The position numbers and the translations under genes are program-made. Positions 1-9,987 of a stretch of DNA of 60,000 bases are shown here, piece by piece. Origin of the DNA: Strigamia acuminata (Eukaryota > Arthropoda > Chilopoda > Geophilomorpha > Linotaeniidae); the NCBI GenBank assembly GCA_949358305.1, contig OX442314.1, positions 65,173,369-65,233,368 on the forward strand, read 5' to 3'. Position 1 is the first letter of the stretch. Every line of letters begins with the position of its first letter. The notes under the pieces are model-generated. The model saw only the letters and a list, made by a program, of their open reading frames with translations. It made no database searches and had not been told where the DNA came from.

Positions 1-127
1 TGCGGATTTATTGCTCTCCAGTGCGATTTTCGTACTAGCCACGCCATACGACCTTGGGCGAGCTCAAGTGTCTTGAATTTGGATACGCATCGCCATTCCT
101 TTCTATCTGTCTTGGTGACCTGCAACA
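1..127. other. Non-satellite left edge, unassigned
   Basis: The first 127 bases do not match the 140-bp satellite that begins at about 128, and they do not match the three LTR elements in the window. The stretch ends in GCAACA, so it could be the end of another LTR element (those here end in AACA or TACA) cut off by the window. That is only a guess. No ORF in it looks real. Confidence 0.4.
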
Positions 128-3100
128 AGACCAATGTCTCTGAATGTTCAGAAATAGTGTGTAAACCTTACTAGAAGCCTTCATTGCAAGTTTTAGCAAC
201 ATCCAAGCAATGATTTTTGAGAACGGACTTTGGAGCTCATTTGATATCACAGTTGACTTAGCACAAACACCACAAGTCCAATGTCTCTGAATGTTCAGAT
301 ATAGTGTTTAAACCTTACTAGAAGCCTTTAATGCAAGTTTTAGCAACATCCAAGCAATGATTTTGGAGAATAGACTTTTGATCTCATCACAGTTGACTTG
401 GCACAAACACCACAAGATCAATGTCTCTGAATGTTCAGAAATAGTGTGTAAACCTTACTAGAAGCCTTCAATGCAAGTTTTAGCAACATCCAAGCAATGA
501 TTTTGGAGAATAGACTTTTGATCTCATCACAGTTGACTTGGCACAAACACCACAAGTCCAATGTCTCAGAATGTTCAGATATAGTGTTTAAACCTTACTA
601 GAAACCTTCAATGCAAGTTTTAGCAACATCCTAGCAACGATTTGGGAGAATAGACTTTTGATCTCATCACAGTTGACTTAGCACAAACACCACAAGACCA
701 ATGTCTCTGAATGTTCAGAAATAGTGTTTAAACCTTACTAGAAGCCTTCAATGTAAGTTTTAGCAACATCCAAGCAATGATTTTTGAGAACGGACTTTGG
801 AGCTCATTTGATATCACAGTTGACTTGGCACAAACACCACAAGACCAATGTCTCTGAATGTTCAGAAATAGTGTGTAAACCTTACTAGAAGCCTTCAATG
901 CAAGTTTTAGCAACATCCAAGCAATGATTTTGGAGAATAGACTTTTGATCTCATCACAGTTGACTTGGCACAAACACCACAAGTCCAATGTCTCAGAATG
1001 TTCAGATATAGTGTTTAAACCTTACTAGAAGCCTTTAATGCAAGTTTTAGCAACATCCAAGCAATGATTTTTGAGAACGGACTTTGGAGCTCATTTGATA
1101 TCACAGTTGACTTAGCACAAACACCACAAGTCCAATGTCTCTGAATGTTCAGATATAGTGTTTAAACCTTACTAGAAGCCTTTAATGCAAGTTTTAGCAA
1201 CATCCAAGCAATGATTTTGGAGAATAGACTTTTGATCTCATCACAGTTGACTTGGCACAAACACCACAAGACCAATGTCTCTGAATGTTCAGAAATAGTG
1301 TTTAAACCTTACTAGAAGCCTTCAATGTAAGTTTTAGCAACATCCAAGCAATGATTTGGGAGAATAGACTTTTGATCTCATCACAGTTGACTTAGCACAA
1401 ACACCACAAGACCAATGTCTCTGAATGTTTAGATATAGTGTTTAAATCTTACTAGAAGCCTTCAATGCAAGTTTTAGCAACATCCTAGCAACGATTTGGG
1501 AGAATAGACTTTTGATCTCATTACAGTTGACTTAGCACAAACACCACAAGACCAATGTCTCTGAATGTTCAGAAATAGTGTTTAAACCTTACTAGAAGCC
1601 TTCAATGCAAGTTTTAGCAACATCCTAGCAACGATTTGGAAGAATACACTTTTGATCTCATCACAGTTGACTTAGCACAAACACCACAAGATCAATGTCT
1701 CTGAATGTTCAGAAATAGTGTTTAAACCTTAGTAGAAGCCTTCAATGCAAGTTTTAGCAACATCCAAGCAATGATTTTTGAGAACGGACTTTGGAGCTCA
1801 TTTGATATCACAGTTGACTTGGCACAAACACCACAAGACCAATGTCTCTGAATGTTCAGAAATAGTGTGTAAACCTTACTAGAAGCCTTCAATGCAAGTT
1901 TTAGCAACATCCAAGCAATGATTTTGGAGAATAGACTTTTGATCTCATCACAGTTGACTTTGCACAAACACCACAAGTCCAATGTCTCAGAATGTTCAGA
2001 TATAGTGTTTAAACCTTACTAGAAGCCTTTAATGCAAGTTTTAGCAACATCCAAGCAATGATTTTTGAGAACGGACTTTGGAGCTCATTTGATATCACAG
2101 TTGACTTAGCACAAACACCACAAGTCCAATGTCTCTGAATGTTCAGATATAGTGTTTAAACCTTACTAGAAGCCTTTAATGCAAGTTTTAGCAACATCCA
2201 AGCAATGATTTTGGAGAATAGACTTTTGATCTCATCACAGTTGACTTGGCACAAACACCACAAGACCAATGTCTCTGAATGTTCAGAAATAGTGTTTAAA
2301 CCTTACTAGAAGCCTTCAATGTAAGTTTTAGCAACATCCAAGCAATGATTTGGGAGAATAGACTTTTGATCTCATCACAGTTGACTTAGCACAAACACCA
2401 CAAGACCAATGTCTCTGAATGTTTAGATATAGTGTTTAAATCTTACTAGAAGCCTTCAATGCAAGTTTTAGCAACATCCTAGCAACGATTTGGGAGAATA
2501 GACTTTTGATCTCATTACAGTTGACTTAGCACAAACACCACAAGACCAATGTCTCTGAATGTTCAGAAATAGTGTTTAAACCTTACTAGAAGCCTTCAAT
2601 GCAAGTTTTAGCAACATCCTAGCAACGATTTGGAAGAATACACTTTTGATCTCATCACAGTTGACTTAGCACAAACACCACAAGATCAATGTCTCTGAAT
2701 GTTCAGAAATAGTGTTTAAACCTTAGTAGAAGCCTTCAATGCAAGTTTTAGCAACATCCAAGCAATGATTTTTGAGAACGGACTTTGGAGCTCATTTGAT
2801 ATCACAGTTGACTTGGCACAAACACCACAAGACCAATGTCTCTGAATGTTCAGAAATAGTGTGTAAACCTTACTAGAAGCCTTCAATGCAAGTTTTAGCA
2901 ACATCCAAGCAATAATTTTGGAGAATAGACTTTTGATCTCATCACAGTTGACTTTGCACAAACACCACAAGTCCAATGTCTCAGAATGTTCAGATATAGT
3001 GTTTAAACCTTACTAGAAGCCTTTAATGCAAGTTTTAGCAACATCCAAGCAATGATTTTTGAGAACGGACTTTGGAGCTCATTTGATATCACAGTTGACT

Positions 3101-3386
3101 TAGCACAAACACCACAAGTCCAATGTCTCTGAATGTTCAGATATAGTGTTTAAACCTTACTAGAAGCCTTTAATGCAAGTTTTAGCAACATCCAAGCAAT
3201 GATTTTGGAGAATAGACTTTTGATCTCATCACAGTTGACTTGGCACAAACACCACAAGATCAATGTCTCTGAATGTTCAGAAATAGTGTGTAAACCTTAC
3301 TAGAAGCCTTCAATGCAAGTTTTAGCAACATCCAAGCAATGATTTTGGAGAATAGACTTTTGATCTCATCACAGTTGACTTGGCAC
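128..3386 (+). repeat. 140-bp satellite array, block 1 (A-type monomers)
   Basis: Head-to-tail monomers of 140 bp, with 147-bp variants, run without a break up to the LTR of element 1. I call this orientation plus; it contains CACAAACACCACAAG. A-type monomers are marked by GCAACATCCAAGCAATG or GCAACATCCTAGCAACG and by AGAAGCCTTCAATGCAAG. The 147-bp variant replaces the GATTTTGGAGAATAGAC segment with one containing GAACGGACTTTGGAGCTC, which adds 7 bases. The AT-rich monomer is close to nucleosome length. A centromeric or heterochromatic location is plausible but is inference. Confidence 0.95.
728..3386 (+). repeat. 994-bp higher-order repeat, about 2.7 copies
   Basis: Within block 1 the order of monomer variants repeats every 994 bp; equivalent positions are 728, 1722 and 2716. 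The length equals five 140-bp plus two 147-bp monomers. The copies starting at 1722 and 2716 are nearly identical, while the copy at 728 differs at a few bases. The third copy is cut by element 1. Such order comes from recent unequal exchange or segmental amplification of a seven-monomer unit. Confidence 0.85.
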
Positions 3387-4744
3387 TGTTTCTGGCAAGG
3401 TCGCAGGCGACAACCAGGCCAGAAGGAGGGGCGGCAATACTTGACTGCTGCTTGGCTAAAATTGATACACAGAAGTTGGCCAAAGACTTGAAGAAATGCA
3501 AACACTGGAATTGAACTTGCTGCTTCACATGTTGATCTGCCACTGGTGAGTTCAAGGAGGAGGAAGGAGGATTTTTCTACTCACTGCACATTGCTTTCTG
3601 GTTGTATAGAGAAATGAAACTTGGAGAGAAAAAAAAAGAACCCATTTTATTCTCTAAATTCTTAACAAGACTACTACAATTGAATCACGAGGATTTTACA
3701 AAGAAGTCACACTTTAACAATAATAAGAAACAACAAGTGTAACTATCTCCACATTGTATAAGGACACTTGCACTTAAAGTTACAGAGGTCTCTAAGTGCT
3801 TGTAAAGAGAAATAAGTACTGCTGGCACAACAAAACTACCGTAGAAGTTAATAGTTGAAAACACATAAGCCTAACAGCAAGTATTTGACATTAAATGCAA
3901 AAGTATACATTAACAACAGTCTCTAAACACAATGCTCATTGAGAACTAAATTATTCACTCTAAAACACACTGAACAACTCATAAAATAGAGAAAAGAATA
4001 AGTAAAGACATTTTAGACCAATGAGCTGGCAACTTTACAGTAAGTGCAGAAGTTAAGTTATAAATCAACACAGATAAATCTTAAACTTAACACTTTTACA
4101 TTGCATAATAATTAAGTGATTAATTATTAATCAGAACCCACAAAAACTCTTTGGGATTAAACATTTTCTCCTCTCTTTACAGATACAAGTAGACCACTCC
4201 CACAGTAATGGCCGACAATGTAAACAGAGATCACTTGCAGGAGGATAAAAAGGCTTGAAATTAGCTCACTAGACAGGCTACACACAATCTAAGTTAACAA
4301 AACGCTTAATTGGTTAGTAATATACAGAAAACAAACAGAAATTGATTGAAACAGCTTAAAACTGATAATAACATACATTTCTCATTCTAGTACCCTTTTG
4401 CTGTCTGAGAGCATCATTACACCTTGTCACTACATTGACAGTAGTGGACTGGAAACAGGAAAACACTTGGAAACATCAAAACATGCATAACACAGGTAAA
4501 CAAGATAGAAAATAAATTCTAAGTGGATAAATAACTAATGTAAAAACTCTTTTCTTCCCAGATTTATCCGGTCAGATCAACCAGTACTGAGAAATTCACT
4601 CAAACTAACTCAAAGAAGACTTATATTCAGATAAGTGTCTAATTAAATTCCCAATCTAAGATAAATATTAAAAACCCTTTTTAATAATTCCAGATGACTA
4701 ATTTTTAAGACGTTTAGCAGCTTTCCTTTATGTTGCTAGCAACA
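3387..4744 (-). repeat. Element 1 3' LTR
   Basis: 1358 bp, the same length and apparently the same sequence as 8630-9987. Read on the minus strand it starts with the perfect 14-nt palindrome TGTTGCTAGCAACA and ends CCAGAAACA. A polyadenylation signal AATAAA lies on the minus strand at 3646-3651, about 260 bp from the outer end, as expected for an R/U5 boundary region. Confidence 0.95.
3646..3651 (-). promoter_or_regulatory. Polyadenylation signal, element 1
   Basis: AATAAA on the minus strand inside the 3' LTR. The copy in the 5' LTR is at 8889-8894. The position is sensible for 3' end formation of the element transcript. Confidence 0.55.
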
Positions 4745-4770
4745 TAGATTGCCGGCGAAAAGAAAGTGCG
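4745..4770 (-). promoter_or_regulatory. Element 1 3' internal end: pyrimidine-rich motif in place of a polypurine tract
   Basis: The sequence just upstream of the 3' LTR reads, in sense, CTTTCTTTTCGCCGGCAA followed by TCTA and then the LTR. This is pyrimidine-rich, whereas LTR elements normally have a purine-rich plus-strand primer here. Matching motifs stand at the same place in element 2 (30642-30665) and element 3 (43766-43789). Confidence 0.6.
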
Positions 4771-4779
4771 AACAACCCA

Positions 4780-7700
4780 TCATTTAGTTTGATTACTTCT
4801 GGTCTTTGATGATAATATTTGGGAGACCTCTTTCACCTTTTTGTATTTCACTCTGGGTGGCAAGATTCTTTGACGGATCAAATCTGGTATCCACGGAGGT
4901 ATTCTTCGGTTGACAATCATACAACTAAGTCGAATAATTCCGTTGATGATTTTCCTTTTCGTCTCTAGGGACTTCATGGGCTTTGAGAAACATACTCGAC
5001 AGGTTGGTTTGTATTTGTCGATCCCTCCTATCACCTTGACTCTGGTTTCGTGCGAAATTCGTCTTGAAAATTCAGCTTTATCTCCGCAAAAATAACATTT
5101 TGCTTGTAGTTTCACAACAGACTCGGCTAGTGGAACTAACTTGGATATCTGATCAAATGGCTTCCTCTTGAAGTCGACGTCTAATGCGGCGACTATTACC
5201 TTTTTCTTTTGCTCAGCCATTTCATTTGAAAAAGTAAAAATGTCGGGAAAAAACTGTCCTTCATCAATTCCGATTGTCTTCATTAATTTCGTTTTTTCCA
5301 CAGCATTGGTTAGGCTACTGGTCGCGATTGCTTCTCGTCGATGACCATCGTGGGTCACGACTTCGGCTTTACTGTAACGTTCGTCATTGGAGTGCTTAAT
5401 GAGCAAGGACGACGTCTTCTCTTCCTTTTCTAAGATCTTCAATAACTTGGTTGTTTTCCCGGCATACATTAGACCAAGGATAAGGTGAATTCCTCTTTGA
5501 TTGGTCGATAAGACATTTTTCTTTCTCCAGAAATTGAAAATCAATTCTCCGGTCCATCTCAGGATTGCACACAATTTGGGTAAACTGGGCACTTGGTTTG
5601 CTTTCTTTCTCAGTGACTCCGTCTGATTTCGCCCTCGTAATTCCGGCTTCATGTCCGAGCTTGGAGTTCCGTTGACCAATCCTCCATCCTTGAACGACTT
5701 TTTCGTTTTTTGGAGGGTGGTGTCCAGTTCCTCTTTCTCCAGACCACTGGAGAGGCTCGCGGCAAAACAAGAAGGTGTGACGTCTGTCTGTTTATTCACA
5801 CCGGGTTCGCCATTCATGTCGGACAGTGATTTCGGAATTAACTGGACTATTTTGTTTTCATCATTTTTAGGTTGATTTGAGATCACTTCTTCTTTGGACT
5901 CGACCGCCATGCAAGAAATGTTGCACGCTGCCATGTTTTCTTCAAGCGGGTTGTTTGGTTTCAGTCGACCGTTTAGAATCCACCCAAAAATTGTCTGCAT
6001 TAATCCCAACTCGTCGTTGATTTTTCGGCTTCCACCTTGACAAATCTTCCACCATGCGTTGCTTCCTAATAAGACGTCAATGTCTTCCGATTCTGACGGA
6101 TGTATCTCAGCCATCTCAAGTCCGAGTGATTGGACCTGCTTTATGGCTTCTGCTCCAATTATCCCTTTGACTTTCGGGAGCGTGTCGGTTTCTAATGCAA
6201 GGATTGATGTCTTTTCCGTTCCGTGTCTTGATTGCAGTTCGAATCTAAAGACATCATGTGTCGTCGGAACTGGCTTTTTGTTGAGCAGACACTGTGTCAT
6301 CGTGTGTAGTGTCTCGATCTTTTGCATCCGGAATTTATTTACTAGTCTCTTCGTGACGTAGGAGCGATGGCTTCCTGGATCTAGTAATCCGCGGACGGGG
6401 TACATGTCTCCATTTTTCTTCACAAAAAGAGCAGTGAAGACCATCAGTTGAATCTCCACCGACTCGGTAAGCGATACATTAGTAGACACGTTTTCTTCTT
6501 TTGGTGTAATCGCTTTTTCTTTGTTGTTTTTGTTGCAGATTGATGTATGATGTCTTCCACCACACAAGCGACAACAAAACTTCACGGTACATTCTTTGGC
6601 TGTGTGGTTATATCTCAAGCAGTTGAAACAAAGTCGTTTCTTCTTCACTATTTCGATCCTCGCTGGTACATCGAGATCCGCATCACAATTTGCGTGTGCG
6701 TGATCACCATCACAATAAGCGCAGGCGGGTTTGCGGTTTGGATTTGACTTGGAATTCGTACTCAATTTTCCATTCTCGGAAGTCACGAATGAGGACATGG
6801 TTCCAGTTGGTCTTTCTCTTGTTTCCTTTGAAGTTTTCTCAAATTTTTCTGACTTCTTCAGATGAGCGCGCTTAAGGAGAACGCTTTCTTCCGACAATTC
6901 AGCCAGTTGTATCTCGGTTGCTACGAAGTCCAGAAAAACGTTAACATCATCAACTTTTCCTTGATGCTTTCGGTAAAAACGTTGGGAGATCTCCGGTGGA
7001 AATTTTCTAAGTAGTTCTGGAATAAGGTACGTTCCAGTAGTGTCAACTGACACAGACAGTTGCGCCATGGTCCGGACAGCAGATGCCAATGACGTGAATA
7101 GAGCTTTGAGTGGTTCGATTAGGTAGAGATCGAAAACGGGTTTCGACTCCCTAATCATCTTTGAAATAGCATTTCTCTGCGTGTTTTCAGAACCGAATAG
7201 ACTCTCCAATGTATTTTTCGCTAATGGGTAGGCGTCATCAGTTATTGGGTACGACTTGATTGCGGATTCTGCAGCCCCAGTGCAGCATGATCTCAGATAT
7301 ATAAGCTTTTCCACGTTCGAAAGCTCCGTGTTCTGATCAACTGCTGATTCGAATAAATTCGCAAAGCCTCTATATTCAGTTGCATCGCCACTAAATTTGG
7401 CAATGTCGGTTTTCGGCAATCTCGTGTTTCTCCTGGATGAAGCGGACGTCTGGTTTAAACTGGAATTCTGTCCCGGATGGGAACCAAATTGCCCTGCCAT
7501 TTTTCCAGACACTTTTGCTCTTTGCTTCAATAAATTTACTCTGGTTCTAATGTCTTCAATTCGTTGAAGCCCTGCTAAATAATCCTCTCTTTTTGACTCG
7601 TCTTTAAGAGCTTTCAATTCGTCGGCGAGATCACTCAATTGCTGGTCAACCGTTATTTGCATGGCTTCCAGCTCTCCTCCGTCTAGAATGTTGACTGAAG

Positions 7701-7785
7701 ATCCCAGCAGATCCTCGGCTCCTTGAGCCTTTGCTTTCCAAATGACCTCCTTTTCCTCGAGATCAGCAGCGGATAATGTAGCCAT
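4780..7785 (-). CDS. Gag-protease-thymidine kinase fusion polyprotein (element 1)
   Basis: This 1001-aa ORF starts at an ATG in good context (A at -3, G at +4); an in-frame GTG nine bases upstream is a less likely start. The N-terminal half is BEL/Pao Gag, collinear with the Gag of element 2. It has three CCHC-like zinc knuckles (residues 355-367, from 386, and 405-417) and an aspartic-protease motif DPGSHRSY at 469. Similarity to element 2 ends near FGW602. After a 160-residue linker comes a TK1-family thymidine kinase (about 765-935): P-loop GLMYAGKT 771-778, a THD motif, IDEGQFFPD 840-848 with E842 at the catalytic-base position, VIGG-DKY, and zinc cysteines C897, C900, C929, C932. A basic tail of about 66 residues follows. 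TK1 enzymes phosphorylate thymidine to dTMP. RT, RNase H and integrase are missing. The stop lies 35 bp from the 3' LTR. Activity and polyprotein cleavage are inferred. Confidence 0.93.
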   Translation of the reverse strand: MATLSAADLEEKEVIWKAKAQGAEDLLGSSVNILDGGELEAMQITVDQQLSDLADELKALKDESKREDYLAGLQRIEDIRTRVNLLKQRAKVSGKMAGQFGSHPGQNSSLNQTSASSRRNTRLPKTDIAKFSGDATEYRGFANLFESAVDQNTELSNVEKLIYLRSCCTGAAESAIKSYPITDDAYPLAKNTLESLFGSENTQRNAISKMIRESKPVFDLYLIEPLKALFTSLASAVRTMAQLSVSVDTTGTYLIPELLRKFPPEISQRFYRKHQGKVDDVNVFLDFVATEIQLAELSEESVLLKRAHLKKSEKFEKTSKETRERPTGTMSSFVTSENGKLSTNSKSNPNRKPACAYCDGDHAHANCDADLDVPARIEIVKKKRLCFNCLRYNHTAKECTVKFCCRLCGGRHHTSICNKNNKEKAITPKEENVSTNVSLTESVEIQLMVFTALFVKKNGDMYPVRGLLDPGSHRSYVTKRLVNKFRMQKIETLHTMTQCLLNKKPVPTTHDVFRFELQSRHGTEKTSILALETDTLPKVKGIIGAEAIKQVQSLGLEMAEIHPSESEDIDVLLGSNAWWKICQGGSRKINDELGLMQTIFGWILNGRLKPNNPLEENMAACNISCMAVESKEEVISNQPKNDENKIVQLIPKSLSDMNGEPGVNKQTDVTPSCFAASLSSGLEKEELDTTLQKTKKSFKDGGLVNGTPSSDMKPELRGRNQTESLRKKANQVPSLPKLCAILRWTGELIFNFWRKKNVLSTNQRGIHLILGLMYAGKTTKLLKILEKEEKTSSLLIKHSNDERYSKAEVVTHDGHRREAIATSSLTNAVEKTKLMKTIGIDEGQFFPDIFTFSNEMAEQKKKVIVAALDVDFKRKPFDQISKLVPLAESVVKLQAKCYFCGDKAEFSRRISHETRVKVIGGIDKYKPTCRVCFSKPMKSLETKRKIINGIIRLSCMIVNRRIPPWIPDLIRQRILPPRVKYKKVKEVSQILSSKTRSNQTK

Positions 7786-7921
7786 AATCCTCACCGAGAA
7801 ATGAAGAATTCAAGGATCAGTTCAGGATTCAAACTCAACTTAACTGACTAAATTGGTTAACAAGAAATTGTCTAATTCTTTTACACTCTAGGATTTACTG
7901 AACACACAAAAACAGGATGGA

Positions 7922-7999
7922 TATACACAAGCTGTTAACAGGATTGAAACACACGAGATGTTAACAGGATTGGCACACACGAGATGTTAACAGGATTGG
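7922..7999 (-). repeat. 26-bp tandem repeat in element 1 leader
   Basis: Two near-perfect 26-bp units (7948-7973, 7974-7999) and a degenerate third (7922-7947) share GATGTTAACAGGATTGG on the plus strand. They lie just upstream of the element 1 start codon. Confidence 0.75.
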
Positions 8000-8326
8000 C
8001 AAAATAACCCCCAAAATTCAATAATTAAAGGTAATTGAAAATTCTCTTATTTTTACAATTGAGTTTCTGACTAGATACTCGTTTTAATTGGTATACCAAC
8101 ACTAAAGCTTGGTATTATTCACTAATTCACTGGATATTCTCTAAATTCCACAAACTGGAATCGAGAATTTATTCAAATGATTAAGACTTAAACCTCTACT
8201 CCTCCCAACTGCACCAGTTTCTAATCAAAAACTCTTTTTGAAATAATTACAGCAGCAAATTCGGATATTATTCTATTTAAATAATAATTCTTAATAATTA
8301 TTTCTTCAAATCTTCTTGTAGGATGT

Positions 8327-8340
8327 ACATTGCGTTGTGT
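8327..8340 (-). promoter_or_regulatory. Shared 14-nt leader motif, element 1 copy
   Basis: On the minus strand this reads ACACAACGCAATGT, 289 nt inside the 5' LTR. The identical 14-mer is in the leaders of element 2 (24813-24826) and element 3 (39897-39910), whose leaders are otherwise dissimilar. A role as a packaging or Gag-recognition signal is inference. Confidence 0.6.
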
Positions 8341-8608
8341 TTGGAATTGATTGTCGTGCAGGATCGCTCGTACTCTCGAAGCCTTGCTTGATCCAAGTTG
8401 AAAAACCTCTTGACCATCTTGACAATTTGAGAATCCAACTTGAAAAACCCACTTTTTTGCCTGTGAAAGGCGGACGAGAGCATACACTTCACTGTAGTGG
8501 CACAGCTTCAATGGCACTTTACACATAAAAGCTTTGCACAGCTTGAGAACAAAACCCACTGATGAATTTTGCAGCACACATGAAGGTCCACTGAGATAAC
8601 TGGAAGAA

Positions 8609-8626
8609 ATCCTGGTCACGGCACCA
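8609..8626 (-). promoter_or_regulatory. Primer-binding site, element 1 (tRNA-His type)
   Basis: In sense the site reads TGGTGCCGTGACCAGGAT, starting 3 nt after the 5' LTR. The complement ends TCACGGCACCA, which is the acceptor-stem 3' strand, A73 and CCA of animal tRNA-His as I recall that tRNA. The match continues into the T-stem. Confidence 0.8.
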
Positions 8627-8629
8627 AAT

Positions 8630-9987
8630 TGTTTCTGGCAAGGTCGCAGGCGACAACCAGGCCAGAAGGAGGGGCGGCAATACTTGACTGCTGCTTGGCT
8701 AAAATTGATACACAGAAGTTGGCCAAAGACTTGAAGAAATGCAAACACTGGAATTGAACTTGCTGCTTCACATGTTGATCTGCCACTGGTGAGTTCAAGG
8801 AGGAGGAAGGAGGATTTTTCTACTCACTGCACATTGCTTTCTGGTTGTATAGAGAAATGAAACTTGGAGAGAAAAAAAAAGAACCCATTTTATTCTCTAA
8901 ATTCTTAACAAGACTACTACAATTGAATCACGAGGATTTTACAAAGAAGTCACACTTTAACAATAATAAGAAACAACAAGTGTAACTATCTCCACATTGT
9001 ATAAGGACACTTGCACTTAAAGTTACAGAGGTCTCTAAGTGCTTGTAAAGAGAAATAAGTACTGCTGGCACAACAAAACTACCGTAGAAGTTAATAGTTG
9101 AAAACACATAAGCCTAACAGCAAGTATTTGACATTAAATGCAAAAGTATACATTAACAACAGTCTCTAAACACAATGCTCATTGAGAACTAAATTATTCA
9201 CTCTAAAACACACTGAACAACTCATAAAATAGAGAAAAGAATAAGTAAAGACATTTTAGACCAATGAGCTGGCAACTTTACAGTAAGTGCAGAAGTTAAG
9301 TTATAAATCAACACAGATAAATCTTAAACTTAACACTTTTACATTGCATAATAATTAAGTGATTAATTATTAATCAGAACCCACAAAAACTCTTTGGGAT
9401 TAAACATTTTCTCCTCTCTTTACAGATACAAGTAGACCACTCCCACAGTAATGGCCGACAATGTAAACAGAGATCACTTGCAGGAGGATAAAAAGGCTTG
9501 AAATTAGCTCACTAGACAGGCTACACACAATCTAAGTTAACAAAACGCTTAATTGGTTAGTAATATACAGAAAACAAACAGAAATTGATTGAAACAGCTT
9601 AAAACTGATAATAACATACATTTCTCATTCTAGTACCCTTTTGCTGTCTGAGAGCATCATTACACCTTGTCACTACATTGACAGTAGTGGACTGGAAACA
9701 GGAAAACACTTGGAAACATCAAAACATGCATAACACAGGTAAACAAGATAGAAAATAAATTCTAAGTGGATAAATAACTAATGTAAAAACTCTTTTCTTC
9801 CCAGATTTATCCGGTCAGATCAACCAGTACTGAGAAATTCACTCAAACTAACTCAAAGAAGACTTATATTCAGATAAGTGTCTAATTAAATTCCCAATCT
9901 AAGATAAATATTAAAAACCCTTTTTAATAATTCCAGATGACTAATTTTTAAGACGTTTAGCAGCTTTCCTTTATGTTGCTAGCAACA
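8630..9987 (-). repeat. Element 1 5' LTR
   Basis: 1358 bp, apparently identical to 3387-4744. On the minus strand it begins at 9987 with TGTTGCTAGCAACA and ends at 8630 with GAAACA. Short open frames inside it are duplicated in the other LTR and are not genes. Confidence 0.95.

Larger units (their letters stand above)
7786..8629 (-). other. Element 1 5' leader
   Basis: 844 bp between the 5' LTR and the start codon. In order on the minus strand it holds the primer-binding site (8609-8626), the shared 14-nt motif (8327-8340) and a short tandem repeat (7922-7999). An open frame crosses LTR and leader on the minus strand (8221-8748), but it shows no recognisable domain and I do not call it a gene. 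Confidence 0.75.
3387..9987 (-). mobile_element. Element 1: non-autonomous BEL/Pao-like LTR retrotransposon carrying thymidine kinase
   Basis: This 6601-bp element lies on the minus strand: 5' LTR 8630-9987, primer site, leader, one ORF (4780-7785) and 3' LTR 3387-4744. The LTRs are both 1358 bp and I found no difference between them. They begin and end TGTT...AACA. The flanking 4-mers are GCAC (3383-3386) and ACAC (9988-9991), a target duplication with one mismatch; removing the element restores a normal satellite monomer. The interior codes for Gag, protease and a thymidine kinase but has no RT, RNase H or integrase, so movement must rely on enzymes supplied in trans. The open ORF and matching LTRs point to recent movement. 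Confidence 0.93.

Noticed and set aside
728-988. 86-aa ORF in the satellite, repeated at 1722, 2716, 44810, 47770 and similar places
   Set aside because: It spans almost two monomers of a 140-bp repeat whose length is not a multiple of three, shows no domain, and recurs only because the satellite recurs.
128-3386. Regular repeats resembling a CRISPR array
   Set aside because: The whole 140-bp unit repeats with no unique spacers, no cas genes are present, and the retrotransposons show animal DNA.
5396-5770. 124-aa minus-strand ORF inside the element 1 coding region
   Set aside because: It is an out-of-frame shadow of the Gag-PR-TK frame on the same strand.
4780-7785. Thymidine kinase as a host gene hit by a retrotransposon
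   Set aside because: The kinase is in frame with Gag and protease, has no introns, lies between matched LTRs, and its stop is 35 bp from the 3' LTR, so it belongs to the element.
8221-8748. 175-aa minus-strand ORF over the element 1 LTR/leader junction
   Set aside because: It includes LTR, primer site and leader motif in one frame, which is not expected of a gene, and it has no recognisable domain.
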